Shown here one piece after another: positions 11,006-23,702 of a stretch of 64,000 bases of DNA (position 1 is its first letter; the number at the start of each line of letters is the position of its first letter). Below the pieces are notes generated by a model, which was given only the letters and a program-made list of their open reading frames with translations, searched no databases and was not told the origin of the DNA. A program made the position numbers and the translations under genes. The stretch lies in contig NC_088321.1 in NCBI RefSeq assembly GCF_910592395.1, positions 5,084,001 to 5,148,000 of the forward strand, in the 5' to 3' direction. Source of the stretch: Lineus longissimus. Its lineage: Eukaryota > Nemertea > Pilidiophora > Heteronemertea > Lineidae.

Positions 11006-13309
11006 GCCGGCCACGGAGCGATCGCAGCGCCAAATAAAGCATTTCTCTTACCACATTCACAGTGTCGGCACCTAGCGGGAAATTGCGTCATGAAAAATCG
11101 TAATTTTCGAGTCCCGCCAAAAGTATCATTTTTACGCGGGAAATGATTTGCGCGTGTGTCGTAAACAAACATGACTGCATGAAATTGGTATCGAGGAACA
11201 TTTTCACGGTTTATTTCACGAAAATCCGTGTTATACAGTATTCACAGATTAATTCGAAATCTAGCGCGAGGTATATTTTCCCAGTATCGCCAAGTACGCT
11301 TCAAATATCTTTCCCCTTTAGAATCCTTTGATAATGTCAGCAATCGAGCTTTTCGGCGTCCAAAGATAAAAGCGAAAGGAATCCAATGTCAAAATTTTGA
11401 GTTGGACACGCGGGTAGATTTATAGTACGATTCATCAGTTGCAACATAGTTTCGGCGGTCACGTGATCAAAACATTGGCCGCAAGTTCAAGCTGAAGTTT
11501 GTGTTGATCATGTGTGAATTGGGGAATCTGAACAGAAATATGAGGAAACACAGAAAATATGGAGTCCAGAGACTGCTGATACTCTCATACTGTATGGTGC
11601 ACATCATCATGGTGCTTTGACATTCACACAAATTTAAAAGTACTTTACCCATAGTTCTAAAAAAAATATTCTAGAAATATAAAGCACGTTTTTCTTCTTT
11701 GTTTGCCTCTAGTCTAGGCCTAGCTGTCTCAGTGTCGTCGAGTCGAGTCGAGTCAACGTAACCAATGCTCATGTAACCAACGGTTGATTATGCTGTTAAT
11801 TTGTTCAGTCAGCTGCATGAAATGAATGATATAGATAGACAAGAGCATCAAAGGGAAACTATAGGCAGGAGCCAGCTTAAATATTAACAAGAACCAAGGT
11901 CCCTAACTCGGTGCATCATGACGACTGTCTCTGAGTACGAGTCGCATAATGTCTACTAATTTGATCCCCTTGCTCCTACCAACTGTCCCTCGTAAATATA
12001 AATGTAAGGGATAGGCCCCTTTCTCTGGCCCTCCAGCTGCAAGCTCCACCTACATCCCGTGTACTGTAAGTATGACAAAATGAACAGAGTACTGCGACAG
12101 AATCTTGCACACCATTGTGCCCTCTCTAAACATTTATCGGATCTGATGACAGAGAGAAGAGAAAAAAAGTGGTTTTAACTTTCTCCCTCCCAGATTTCCT
12201 TCTCACGAGACCAGAGACTGAACAGCCATCTTTATGTAACAAAAGGTTGTTACATTGTCTTTCTCAGACTATCCTCTTTGGAGACTGAACAACTAATTTA
12301 CTGTCGGTGACCTCCACATTATGAGGTATTAGGTTGTGACATATTGCTTCTGAACCTAGTCCATCTAGTACAGGACATCTGGCGTGTCTTATGACCATTG
12401 CTGTAGAAAAAGCTGCTGGAAGGTTGAAATTGTTTTCACTGAGAAAGCAAATGGAGGAAATGTGGAATGGAAGCAAAGTGTCATGAATTCATGGTTACTT
12501 CAAATTTGGCCGCTCCTGTCGTTTGAACTAAAGCAACAGTGTGGAACGACTTTCCACCATAGTCCTGCTCTTCAGAAGAGAATTCCATGTGTTAACACTG
12601 CAAGTTGGCTCTGAATACCTGATTGAGCCAATTATTGTCTGGTGTCTCAAACATACCAGTGAAGGATACCAATAAAAGATATGGCCATAGTCACTTATGG
12701 TCAACCAGAGAACGGTCTTTATCAGCAGGACTCCAAAGTTGTCCAATCAAGGAGATGATACTATTTCGTACATGGTAGTTTCTCCAGGAAATAAACATAA
12801 CCTTGGGACTATCTCCAACATTTGTCACAACGCCCGGTCACAACCTTGACAGCGTACCACAAATGTTTATTTTGTAGCCTGGTACATGCAATATTCACAT
12901 CCCATGATAACTCTCTGACATTCATAAGGTAGTGCATCTGATGGGGGACACATGACCCTCACTCCCACACTTTTTAAGTGAATCTTTATGCCATAGACAA
13001 CAGATGTTTGCACAGCATGATTGGGACATATTGTACATGAACCTTAGACAATGAATCCTTGTCTTTCAAAGGGACAGAGTGTACATAATGTACAGAGCTA
13101 CTACTGTCCCGGCTACTCTGTAGTTAGGCCTAAGCGAAGGTCATTCTTAATCTGTGCCAAGCGGCTTTGAGCAGTGGTTTGCAGGAAAAAAAAGAAACCA
13201 AGCATTTTCCGAACCGTGCCAAATCTTCTCAAAATTGCCGCCTAACATTATGTTAATGAGCAAAAAATCACGTCATCGTAGTAAGAGAATTTGCCCGAAA
13301 ACGGCGCGT
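11006..13309. other. No gene recognised
   Basis: Contains a small GAGTC tandem (about 11738-11755) and otherwise unique-looking sequence. The longest frames on either strand have no domain signature or consistent splice sites. Confidence 0.45.
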
Positions 13310-13346
13310 GGATGGAATTTAAGACCAAACCTGGCCTGAACAGTTA
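13310..13346 (+). repeat. 37-base exact direct repeat, right copy
   Basis: Exact copy of 10732-10768. The two copies bracket 2.54 kb of sequence absent from the second duplication unit. Confidence 0.85.
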
Positions 13347-14780
13347 AGGTGGCGCAAAACTGCCCAACTTCAACTCGTGATAATTCATTGATAACAATGA
13401 TTCAAACAAATATTATGGTACGGTACGATACGTATGAAGCATCTAAGTGAACTTCCCCCCCCCCCAAAAAAAAATAACTGGATCATATTTCTGGATTATC
13501 CACTCCAGAAAAATGACTTTTTTGGGAAGGTAGAAAAATCACCTTGATCAATTTTATGTCAACATGCTATATCGCATCGAAGACTACACGACGAACACTA
13601 ACTCTCGTTTTCCTCTCGGAAAACTCAATCACTCGTAAAGTGCAGGGACGCTTAATCGGATTACACGCTCAGTGGCGATCCCTCTCGTAAAGTCTCGAGT
13701 TCTTGAATTCCGAGACCTTTCGTCAGTTTTTCGACACCTTTCGACAGTATAATCTATTAACCGGTAATTTGCATGTTGGTTAGCAGGGGGCGCGATAAGT
13801 CCGACACTATGATCAACGTGCTCAACATTTCCACAATGAAATGGGAGGCGGATTAGTTTTTGCCGTTGCCAACTATGCGCACCACAAGCAATTCATTTAT
13901 CGAGTGTCCTGCGTGGACGGGCTCTCTCTCTCCTATGATATGTTGAGGACAATCGATGCGTTTATTTAACGCTTTGGCCTTTGATGATTACAAATAAGCA
14001 TTGCAATTTGAATAAGCATTTTACGCATCACAAATTTATATCCTAGTTATGAAAGTCGATTATATTTGCTAGTTTTGGATTCTACCCGATCCGCATTGCA
14101 AGTGTAGGGAAAATACCCTTGGTCTCGTATTTCTTTATTACACTTCTACATGGGGAAAAGCTTATGCAATGTGTAGGTACAGTGCGAATAAATATACATT
14201 GGCATGTACATTTTTGGGATATTTCGTTTCAATACTTTCCAGACTATTTTTATCATGAATATTTTGTTACAAGCTGTCACGTTTGGGTACTATGATCCTC
14301 ACTTGGTTTTAAAAGTGTTTTTATAATCCGTTGTGGGTTGGCTCTATTTCAAAGAGCGTAAATAATGAGTTTGTAAGCTCATAACTTTTATTTGTTTGGA
14401 TGGGAAGCCATCTTGGATTGTGATCTCATGAGAGAAGGGGAGATGCAAGCACTCCAAAATTTGCATATATAATTGTTTTGGGAGGAATCAAATATTTTAA
14501 GTTGGGGGAAACTCAATGTATTTACATTTACTTGGGGGGGGGGGGGATATGTTTGATCTTTATGAATCTTCAAGTATAACATCTTTGTATAATATATTGG
14601 GTCATGTGTGGTGTACCCCGCCACCTGACTAATCTATATTTAGAAAGCACATCTATCTGGTCAAAAATCATTGAGTTATTCGTTGGCACTGTGCCACTTT
14701 TGCCTGAGGGGCAGGAACTACCCAGGGGATGGTGATTTTGATCACTAAGGTCATGCTATAACCCTTAAGCTATTTTAAAA
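13347..14780. other. No gene recognised; G/C homopolymers
   Basis: Holds a C run at about 13456-13464 followed by a long A run, a run of about 13 G near 14535 and the edge of another G run near 14787. No exon or RNA gene recognised. Confidence 0.45.
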
Positions 14781-14800
14781 TACCATGTGGGGGGGGGGGG

Positions 14801-14985
14801 GAGAGTGCTAGGAGAAGTGAACGAGAGAGGCTACAGAGAAGATTAGAGAAGTTAACAGATGTAGAGAGAAGAGAATAAAGATAACATAGAAGTAAGAACA
14901 GAGAAGCGATATACTAACAGAGAAGTGCAGTTAGAGAGAGAAGAAAAGGATTTAAGAAGAGAAGATAAAGGGAGATTACAAAAGG
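14801..14985 (+). repeat. Purine-rich AGAGAAG low-complexity tract
   Basis: About 185 bases made almost entirely of A and G on the plus strand, with recurrent agagaag words, directly after a G12 run. It ends just before the promoter/exon repeat at 14995. Confidence 0.8.
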
Positions 14986-15202
14986 GGTTTTAGGTTAAAG
15001 GGAAGGGCCCGCCAAAAAATGGGGAGTTTTGGACGGCCCGGTCAAAACCTTAGGCGGGAATAGGTTTCATTGATAAATATAAGGAGTTTCAAGGCCCCCA
15101 AATTACTTGTAAGGTTCAATAGATACTGGCCTTTCATTAGTTTACCGTTTGCGTATCATTTACATACTCTCATCTTGAAAAATATGACAATATTACGATC
15201 AC

Positions 15203-15655
15203 GTTATTGATTTTTGCAACATTTTCGGTAACGCGCCCCTTGCGGATCTGTAAGGTACCATTCGGATGCTTGAAAAATGTTAGTGGCGTGGCTCCATCTG
15301 CTACAGCTGTCACCGCGCCGGTGTTAGTCTCACGTCTTGGCGTCTGCACCACCCTTGGGGAACACCTCAATGCCGTTGGCGTACTGACGAGACCAGCGTC
15401 TCTGGAGGCTCCGACATTCGCCATGAGCAGTGACAGGTCACTTGGCTGGAATGGCCCCATCTCCTCTTGACTCATGTTTATTGCCGGCAATTCTGGCAAA
15501 TATCTTGAGTCGTCATGGTTGTCAAACAAGTCTTGGATAATATGCTGCTCCATTTCTTCTGTACTGTTCGGATCAGGGGCCTCGCTCTCCACCGGCCCAG
15601 AAGCCACCGGCGACTCGAAATCCATACTACATGTACTATTCTCTCCATTTTCCAT
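15203..15655 (-). CDS. Acidic Ser/Glu-rich first exon, unknown protein
   Basis: Open minus-strand exon. I place the start at the ATG at 15655 (context aaaATGg, MENGENS...), because the upstream ATG at 15772 overlaps the TATA box and would precede transcription. About 150 codons to a possible splice donor after ...KINN (AAC|GTGATC); the frame stays open to 15170. The protein is acidic and low in hydrophobic residues at first (DFESPVASGPVESEAPDPNS, DDSRYLPELPAINMSQEEMG), then basic (TPRRETNTG) and ends FKHPNGTLQIRKGR. This looks like a transcription-regulator N-terminus, but I recognise no family. No downstream exon is found nearby, so the copy is probably a displaced gene fragment. The sister copy at 28223-28733 is frameshifted. 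Confidence 0.55.
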
Positions 15656-15756
15656 TTTCTCCTCTCTCCAACTCACTACTATCGCTATTGATTGCGTAAC
15701 ATACACTAACATTCTTTCGCTAGTGGAAACACCTGACAGCGCCGCCCGGCATGATA

Positions 15757-15844
15757 CACGTGCTACTGGCATATTTATAACTCGTAGTAAATAAGGTTGT
15801 AAAAATATGCAAATGAGATGCCGCATATGGAAACCATGACGTCA
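15757..15844 (-). promoter_or_regulatory. Compact promoter: CRE, octamer, TATA, E-box
   Basis: Reading on the minus strand: perfect CRE TGACGTCA (15837-15844), octamer ATTTGCAT (15807-15814), TATA box TATAAATA (15772-15779) and E-box CACGTG (15757-15762). Spacing fits a pol II core promoter starting near 15745 and driving the exon that begins at 15655. All four sites are kept in the second copy. Confidence 0.65.
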
Positions 15845-16656
15845 CCAAGCAGTTCTTATTTCTGCTACGGGTGGCGCTGTTACTTGCTTCTTTAAGTGTG
15901 TAAGCACATGTCAGTGGTATTATACGCCATCTTGGCATGTACTTATGTATGCGATATTGCATGTGGTGAGGACCACTACTGGTAGAAGTCAAGTGAGAGC
16001 AATAAACCTAATTAGCAAGAATTTCTCTTCTAGTCAGTATATTGTTGAGGCTGTCATTCTAAAAGAAATCAAGATCAGAGGAGCTAGGTCCCTACAATAT
16101 CATTCCTGGTATATGCATATATTGGCTGACCATTTTAGCATTTCGATCCAGGGATAAGTTTTATTTTGGTTCCATATGATGGACGGAGGCATTTTACAAA
16201 CTTTAATGAAGTAATCAGGGTGGTGAATAATTATGTTTTGTTGATAAATACTAAAATTTCAAAGAATTACTGAACAAAAGTTCACTTTTCACAGAAATTG
16301 ACTCCAGAGACGTATACAAGAAGCAATATGTCAAGTTGTGGTATATTGGCATCAATCGCTTTTTCGCGTTGATTACCTTTCAAAGTGACTCAAGATCAGT
16401 AATGCCAATGTGACATTCAAGTGGTTGCTCCCCATATTTCATTGTTTCCAAACAATACATGACTTTTCAAGAGGGAACATAAAGATCAATCAGCGCTCCG
16501 AGACAATCAGGGGAAAGATTTAGAAACGGAAAGACTCAAACCATTTCACCGATGCCTACTGGTTCTAATTTAGGGGGGCGGGAAGTTGAGAAGCACTGAG
16601 AATAGGTTGCATCTCTTGCTTTAAGACACTGAGGCGAAGTATCCAAGTTATTCTTT

Positions 16657-17160
16657 TAAAGGAATCGGCGGCTTTTTACTGCAGTATGTGTGTTCTTCTT
16701 CTGGTTCATCAGGACACTATATTTCTTAACGTGTTTGATGATTTTCCAATTTTTTTTCAACTTTTAGATCGTAGAAGAACGTGTTATTCGTCATTTTTAG
16801 TACGCACAAGTCCTGGTACAAAATAACTTTCCCGCCACGTGAGTGCGCGCCGAGATCTGAGTTCACGTCACCCCGCTATATGATGCAACGTCATTCCATT
16901 ATCGTCGCAGTAGCGGGGCAATCAAACGCCATCAGCCTAGGGTAGATCAATGTACATGTATAGTGCTGTTCTACGAAAAGATCGACACGTGGAGAGCTAA
17001 CTCAGAGTCAACATCGGAAACGTATGATAATTCAGTCAGATTTTTTTTTGAATTCTTCCTTTTTGTGCACTCTGTTAATGGAAACTACCTGTGTTTTAAT
17101 GTAGGATGTAACTGGGCAGCCGACAGCTTGGTTATATTGGCCCTAATAAAACCATTGGTC
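16657..17160. other. Private insertion of unknown type in unit 2
   Basis: Interrupts the alignment between tccaagt(t/g) (16650/3414) and aaaacct(a/g)ga (17173/3445). No clear terminal repeats. Contains ggcggctttttactgcag at its left side and a GC-rich stretch near 16835-16925. Function unknown. Confidence 0.4.
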
Positions 17161-19123
17161 CTTCAAAGAGTCAAAACCTAGACCTGCTGATAATGACTAT
17201 AGGTTCTGACCATTATGCCAGGAATTTTTCTCAGCACTGTCTTGGTACAAAAATACCCAGATTTATGTCAATGACTTCAAAAGGGCATGTCCCATTTACA
17301 ATAAAATTATATTTGTCGGCAAAAGAGGCGCTTCCTCCACATCGTTCTTGCGGCGATACGTCGTGTAGCATATCCTCTATACTTTTGGGTAAATATTCCT
17401 GTTTTTAGCCATGGCCTGCCTACACACGACAAGCAATAGTCAATGCTCACCAATGAGCCTCAAGTTTTCTTCACCAAGGTCACATGTATTACCCTTGTGG
17501 GTTCTCGGCTCTTTTTACCTGGTTAGGTCGTGGTGTTTTAACCTGAGATATAGTTTTGTACCTGCTGGGGGCTTTACTTTAACCTGAGCTCTAAGTATTT
17601 AACTGTTAATATCTTATTTTGTTAAGTATCATTAGGTCCCTAAATCTTCACACACCTTGTTTAGAACACCCGTCGACACAATATTATGTCATACATCGTG
17701 TACCAGAAGATCCGGTGATCATATTCATATCCCATGACAATTGTTCCCACAATTTGATGCTCAATATCATATGACTTGTGTGATATCAAATATTGCGCTG
17801 TTGGCAACCAGTTAATTTGACGCCAGTAACATGGCGGCACGTCTTGCAAAATCGTCGACACAGACGGGAAAATCAGTCGTGTTTGCAGAAAGAAGATGGA
17901 TAAGTCAAGCAATATTTCAAGGATGTTGCGAACATGTGTGGTTAATCATCTGAGGCCTTGGTTCGAGGTTGGGACAGCCACATCGCAAGTTAGATGGCCC
18001 GCAACTGCTTGTCACGATCCACATTTTTTAAAGGAATAAATCGCTGCTGAATTCTATCAAAAATATCAGACCAATCAACCACTTTAGCTAATATGTTCAC
18101 TCGATCCCGCTCATTCACCATTAGCAGATCACCTGACAATAGACTTTGCCTACTTCACAAAATGAGTGTCTTTATAAAAAGGACTTCATGACTTGATTTT
18201 ATTTATTGGTTATGGCCACGCGTATCCTCTCTCCTGAGATCCGGCTTTTTTACTCCTATGCCATAAACAAAACCCTGAGAAAAAGAGAGGGGTGGTTGTT
18301 CCGCTTACTTTACACACCTTGTGTAGTTTCTGTCCAGATTTGCCGGCGATATATGACAAATTAAACAGGTCTTAATAAAATCTAAGAAGTGCCTGGTGTT
18401 TTGATATTTTAAGCTACAACGATTTTATGCTGCTAGACATTCTGTTGTAGTGTTTTTGTGTCTATATTACGAAATAAAATAAACTTGCAGCGGGCAACGC
18501 GCGATTCAGCAAAGAGACTTCGAAAATTTAAGCTTAATAGCGGATTTCGCACGACTAGCGATTCAGCCTACTATTTACTATTTCCCAGGAGGTAAAAATG
18601 TACCTTCTTATTTTCTGTTCAAAAGTGTGGCCGAGATCAGTAAGGTCTATGAAATGATGAACATGTCGACAATATGGCCCAAAATTGGCTAACACTCAAA
18701 CTCACGTATGATGTGATAATGAATCAATAGCTTTGATAATGATTTTGCCGCGGGATTGTGTTGCTCGAGCGAATTTGCTTTTAATAAAGAGCGACGCTTT
18801 GATTAGGCACTTTTTTTCTACCGCTACAATCCGTCTGAAGGGTATGGATTTCACCAGGCGTTTGAAATATCGAGGGGCGGGGTATATTGAAAACAACTGG
18901 TGCTTGGATGCGTATCATCCTGTGAGGCACCTTCAATCGTCCTGACTTGATCTGGAGGTTCTGTTATGATTTCAACAGGTCAGACAGTCTTTTTTGATGG
19001 ATGAGCATCCTAAAATTCCAAAATTTCCACGCAAAGATGGTTCTGTCAAGGATGATGTATAATCATATACCAAAGCCGGGACACGGGCACTTAAGGCTTA
19101 GGCCCACAACAACTTTCAATATA

Positions 19124-22047
19124 CTGTCTTCTCCCACTTAACCGAGCGCCAGGAAAATGGCTCGAAAATGACTAAGTCCAGAAACTTGGCAGTCTGTAGT
19201 TTTTTACGGGTGGGCTGCAAACATTCAATATGACAGCCAATTATATTGATCAATGGATATAGGAAGACAACCTTGTAAATGTTGTCAATTCAATAACGTC
19301 TAGTCGCGGTCAGGGCCAGTAATCCCTGCAGTTAGGGTGATGATTATTGAAGTTACGTAAGTCTATTACAAGTCCATGCAAATGGTTGACCGATCCAGAG
19401 TCTTTCAAATGAATTTATTTTATCTGATCGATTATGGAATCGTTTTCTTGTGGGGGAAATCCAATGAAGGGAACTTTCGTGTCAAATGTCATGGTTGTTG
19501 ACTACCATCTTGCTTTGACCACGTTCTTCTGGTAAGATGCACGCAATCCGATGGATTTTGTGGGTAGGCCTAGCAGGCACCCTGATGATCTTAACGTATG
19601 GAATGGAGCATGGAGATGATGTTGACATCCCTGACCTTGATACCACTACTGATGATGATGATGATGATGATAATGATGATGATGTTGATGATGATGATGA
19701 TGATGATGATGTAGATGATGCTAACCAAGCTGTATCGGGTGCACGTAGGCACCAGAAAAGCTACAGTCTCAATCAGAAGATTGACCTTATCGAGACATAC
19801 CAATTGGAGCATGCTATAGGATTACATCATGCTGAAACTGCGACATCCTTTGCTAGACACCACCGCATAGCACCGCAGACATTTAGACGTTGGATAAGCA
19901 CACATGATGACTTGTTTGCCCTCAGAGATAGATCAACTCAAGACCATAGAAGACGGAGGAGACAATGGCAACACGGCACTGATGCACAAGGTAGTGTTTC
20001 TACAAGCATTCTATTCTTCGCTAAATGAATTTCCTTCTTTGTTGGCCTATACTGACTGGAATAAGTCCGCTTCTGTGTCATGGACGGAAGAATAAGCCGC
20101 ATGATACATCAAAGCGACTGACCCTGACCATGCCTCTAACAATATCAGTATGATTGTTCCTGGGACCCTTATTCCTAGGACTAACATTTCGTTCATACCT
20201 GTGGTCATCACCAATCAATATTTCCTAAGATGTTAAATGTGTTAGCTTTTTTATTTCAGCATACTCGCCCGAAATGGAAAACAATTTGAACACCTGGTTC
20301 CTTGAGCGCCGAAGACTTGGTTTCCCTGTTTCCGGTGAGGATATTAAAGGGCAAGCTGGAAGAGAATTTCGGCAGTGGTGGGCAGAGCTTCCGAACGAAA
20401 CAAAGGCCGAAAGACAAGAATAGAGACCCCTGCGATACCTTTTCCATGCATCTGCACATTGGCTTAGCAACTTTATGGAAAGGTGAGCTTTATTCCTCTG
20501 TTGCATGGATCGGCCTTAACGTACGGACTGGATTGTATTCGGTGAATTTTAATAATATGCAAATTCCATTTCAGGAAACAAATCAGCTATCGAAGGAAGA
20601 CCAAAGATTCAAGGGGGTTACCTGACAACGCCCAGGCTTTGGTTGCCGACTACCGGGGAGAGTTTGCCGACCTCATCAGAGACGCTGATTTTGATGTCAT
20701 CATGAACATGATCATGAACATTTGATATGGTGCCAAGATCAACAATGGAAGCGACTGGGTATCAGAATGTTGACATTAGATCATCCCAAGACAACCCGAA
20801 ACTTGGATGCACGGTGACTCTAGTAGTTACGACAGATGGACGAAAAGGACGAGCCGAGGTATACTTCAGAGGCTTGGCACCAGATGGTGACGTCATTCGG
20901 CAGCTTCAGGCGGATGCTCCAGACAATGTGCGAGTGAGTATTGGCATAGAATACAAGTCCGTGGTTGTAGTACAGGACATGTACCAGACGTCATCAGTGT
21001 TGTCATTGACGATCAGACATTCTAGTTAATGGTAGTATTTTTTAGGAAAATCAGAACTTCCATGACTAAAATTGTTGTAGGTTTGTCATGGATGCAACCA
21101 AAACATTGTGCGTGTCTGACTGTTCAGAAAAGTAATGTAAATGTTCATACCTGTTGTTTGCTTTTCCAGGTAACTGGTAGTCCACAGGGTTGGGCCCGAC
21201 ATCAATCGCTAATCAAGTGGTTGCAGGCCCTGATTGTGCCATTTGTAGCAGGCCACGTTCCTGTTACTTTTAAACAGGTATCCGGCGCATCGAAATCAGC
21301 AGTTTCGTGATGCAATCACCGCAGAGAATGGGACAGACACTTTTATCCCAGGACAATGTACTTCGCTGCTGCAGCCCTTGGACTTGACCGTAAACAGGAG
21401 CTTCAAGTGTCACTTGAGGACCATTTGGCAAGTGTGGAAAATCGGCCACATCGATGATCAAGGACAGTGTGAGCCGATCAACAGGCGGGAAGTAGTCAGG
21501 ATGATCAGCCTCGGCTGGGAAAGGGTCACACAACAGACGATTATGAACGGTTGGAGAGCCAGTGGCCTAGTTCCTGAGGACAATGACGAAGTCGGGGAGG
21601 GGGTAGATGATGTTATTGATGATGACGTGTAAACCCCGTTTGGATAATAAAATTGATTGGTAAATTGATAAGTACATGTAAATCTGTGATCTTCTTTAAT
21701 TTATTCGTTGACAACAAGACTTCTTTATTGGGACATTCTGCAGACCCATGAAGCTGGCTTTATCATAGACCCCATATTAGACATTTCTAGTCAACCAACA
21801 CTATAGGCATAAAATGAGGACGCTAGTTGTAATGTATTCATTCACTCAGTACAGGACTACCCCATGTCAATGTTCATGTCTTTTATCCACTTACGTGGAA
21901 GGCAATGGCATTGCTCACGAAAAGGGAGTCAATTATCAGCTGTGGCTGTTCTCTCTAACGTTCGCCTGCCACCAGTAAATTCGGCCTATTCATTTGGACT
22001 TAGTCATTTTACGATTCAGCCACGCTCGGTTAAGTGGGAGAAGACAG
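19124..22047 (+). mobile_element. Pogo/Tigger-like DNA transposon, near full length
   Basis: About 2.92 kb with long terminal inverted repeats: left 19124-19179 begins ctgtcttctcccacttaacc and ends aaaatgactaagtcc; right 21996-22047 begins ggacttagtcatttt and ends ggttaagtgggagaagacag. Flanked by TA on both sides (19122-19123 and 22048-22049), the target duplication of the Tc1/mariner superfamily. The corresponding position in unit 1 (about 5785) is uninterrupted. It encodes the transposase pseudogene 19537-21632 on the plus strand. Confidence 0.93.
19537..21632 (+). pseudogene. Pogo/Tigger-like transposase, 4 exons, inactivated
   Basis: Exons 19537-19990, 20260-20482, 20575-20933 and 21170-21632 are joined by GT-AG introns, and the frame carries through each junction. 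Order: Asp run encoded by GAT repeats (about 19651-19718); HTH of the psq/Brk type (SYSLNQKIDLIETYQ, FARHHRIAPQTFRRW); CENP-B-type HTH (EMENNLNTWFLERRRLGFPV, SGEDIKGQA); then a DDE_1 domain (VPRSTMEATGYQNV, GWARHQSLIKWLQ, LLLLNRYPAHR, IPGQCTSLLQPLDLTVNRSF). Damage: in-frame TAG at 20421-20423; a deletion of about 8 bases near 20709-20722 removing the first catalytic motif with a frameshift; a frameshift near 21245; and the second catalytic Asp replaced by Asn (AAC, 21273-21275). The third Asp (GAC, 21381) is intact. It cannot make active transposase. The C-terminal tail is acidic (VDDVIDDDV). Confidence 0.9.
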
Positions 22048-23702
22048 TATTCATTCCCCTCATAAATGCTGTTGGCCTTCTGTGGAAATCCTGATCTCGG
22101 CTTGTCCCTGGAAGGACTGTCCCATACCCTGTTATTTTGGTCATAGATAAAGGGTTTAGTTCAATAGAGACTACAGACCTTCAAAACCACAGAGATTGAG
22201 CGTGCATGATACAATTCCCTTTTATTTGTGATACCTCAGGACGGTTGGAGGTCATTCATGCTTTGCTCAGCCGCTTTGCCGGCCATCTGGTAATAAAGAC
22301 TTAGTACAAGTGATAAGTGAGGAAGTGAGCGAATACGCAAAGCTCCCAAACTCATCAAGCCAATGAGTTGACGGGAGGTCGTGGTTGCCATCCATCGTGA
22401 AAGTAGTTACGGGTAAGTTAACATCATGTCGTCATATGAACACGTCACTGACGCGTTATAATATCCTGGTAATTTACTGTTGGTGCATGACCTTGATATT
22501 ACTCGCCTAAAACAATTATCATCGTCATTGGAATGTTATACATGTCAATGACGGTTGATCGTGATGGAATTGAACCATAAAAACGATGGACCTACGAGAG
22601 CAGACGAAATTAGCTGTGCCAAGAATTTAGGAAAGTTTAGTCTAGTCTAGAAAGCAGTCATTGAAGAATACAGGAGTAATCATGACCAAAGAATGATCGG
22701 AAGCACTACTGTGAACTAAGCAGAAAATTTTACTCTGAACGATTTGAGGTCGAGCGGCATTTTGAAATAAAGCACGCATCCCAAAAAAGTACTTCGTGAT
22801 TTTATGCGGAGCACAGGTCGCAAGCAAGGCAAGTACACTTTGTTGCACACAATGACAAGAATATGTACGCAAATACCCCAGGGCGGTACTGCTTCGTAGA
22901 TTTTTATTTCCTGTTTTTAGCATAACAAATCGATGCTAGGTCACGCCCAACAAGCAAAGAATAATTGCCTGATGTGCGAGTGGGAAAGTGCAATAAACTG
23001 CTTTCATCAATAGCATTTTGTACGACTCGTTTCTGACACACCCGAGTCCAGCCCTGCGGATGCTGGCAAGAACGATGAGGCCGCCCCGCATGAAATATCC
23101 ATTCGTCGTTATGTCCTCTAGTATTCAAGATATTTATTGCGCTGATGCAAGACCTGCTTAATTATACCGATCCCGGTTTGAGGTTTCCCTGCTATCCGTT
23201 CCTGTTTTTGAAAAATCATGTACGAAGGCTATTAGATAAAGACATAAAGACGGTAAAGGGGAAGGAGGACGTCGAACTACCGGGTACTTCTGTAAAATGG
23301 GCCCGGTGAGCTGATAATTTATATAGTCCGTGCTCTAAATTATTATTTTTTTCTTTATGAATGAATAAATCAGACTAAACACTTGTGAGTGAATACTAGT
23401 GTTTTATTTCGTTCATTTAGTATATATAACGAAACGATATTGCTTGTTTAGTGTATGATAAACTGCAACAGATGTGGAGCTTATGACTGACATAATTGAG
23501 AGTGGCATGGCCCGACCCAGAGAGCATATTTCGTAACTCGCGAATATTTCGTTTCAGACACCGATGCAGCATATATGCAATAAAATGCTACAACCACAAT
23601 TCGTTTGTAGTCGCAGATGCAAGTCCACGACTATACCCTGCTCCGTGACACAATATTGTCTTACGTGCCAGTGCAGGATTGAATTAAAGACCAAACCAGG
23701 CC

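Larger units (their letters stand above)
14995..15890 (-). repeat. Promoter-plus-exon repeat, copy 1
   Basis: An 0.9 kb segment found again at 28061-29012 in the same orientation at well over 90% identity. Shared left edge ttaaagg(g/a)aagggcccgcc; shared right edge ggtggcgctgtt(a/g)cttgcttc. Flanks differ completely, so the copies moved independently of the larger, older 7.5 kb duplication. Contents on the minus strand: promoter, one open exon, then about 200 bases that look intronic. No terminal inverted repeats or transposase. Confidence 0.85.
16294..23702 (+). repeat. Large direct duplication, unit 2
   Basis: Second copy of the 3040-10765 block. Private insertions: 16657-17160 (about 500 bases, unknown) and the pogo-like transposon 19124-22047. 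It ends at caaaccaggcctt near 23702, matching the end of unit 1. No gene of its own recognised. Confidence 0.8.

Noticed and set aside
12384-12746. Overlapping 70-76 codon frames on both strands
   Set aside because: Both strands are open by chance; neither shows a motif or exon borders.
17950-17985. Possible tRNA B-box (ggttcgaggttgggac)
   Set aside because: No A-box at the right distance and no cloverleaf; the same stretch in unit 1 has diverged freely.
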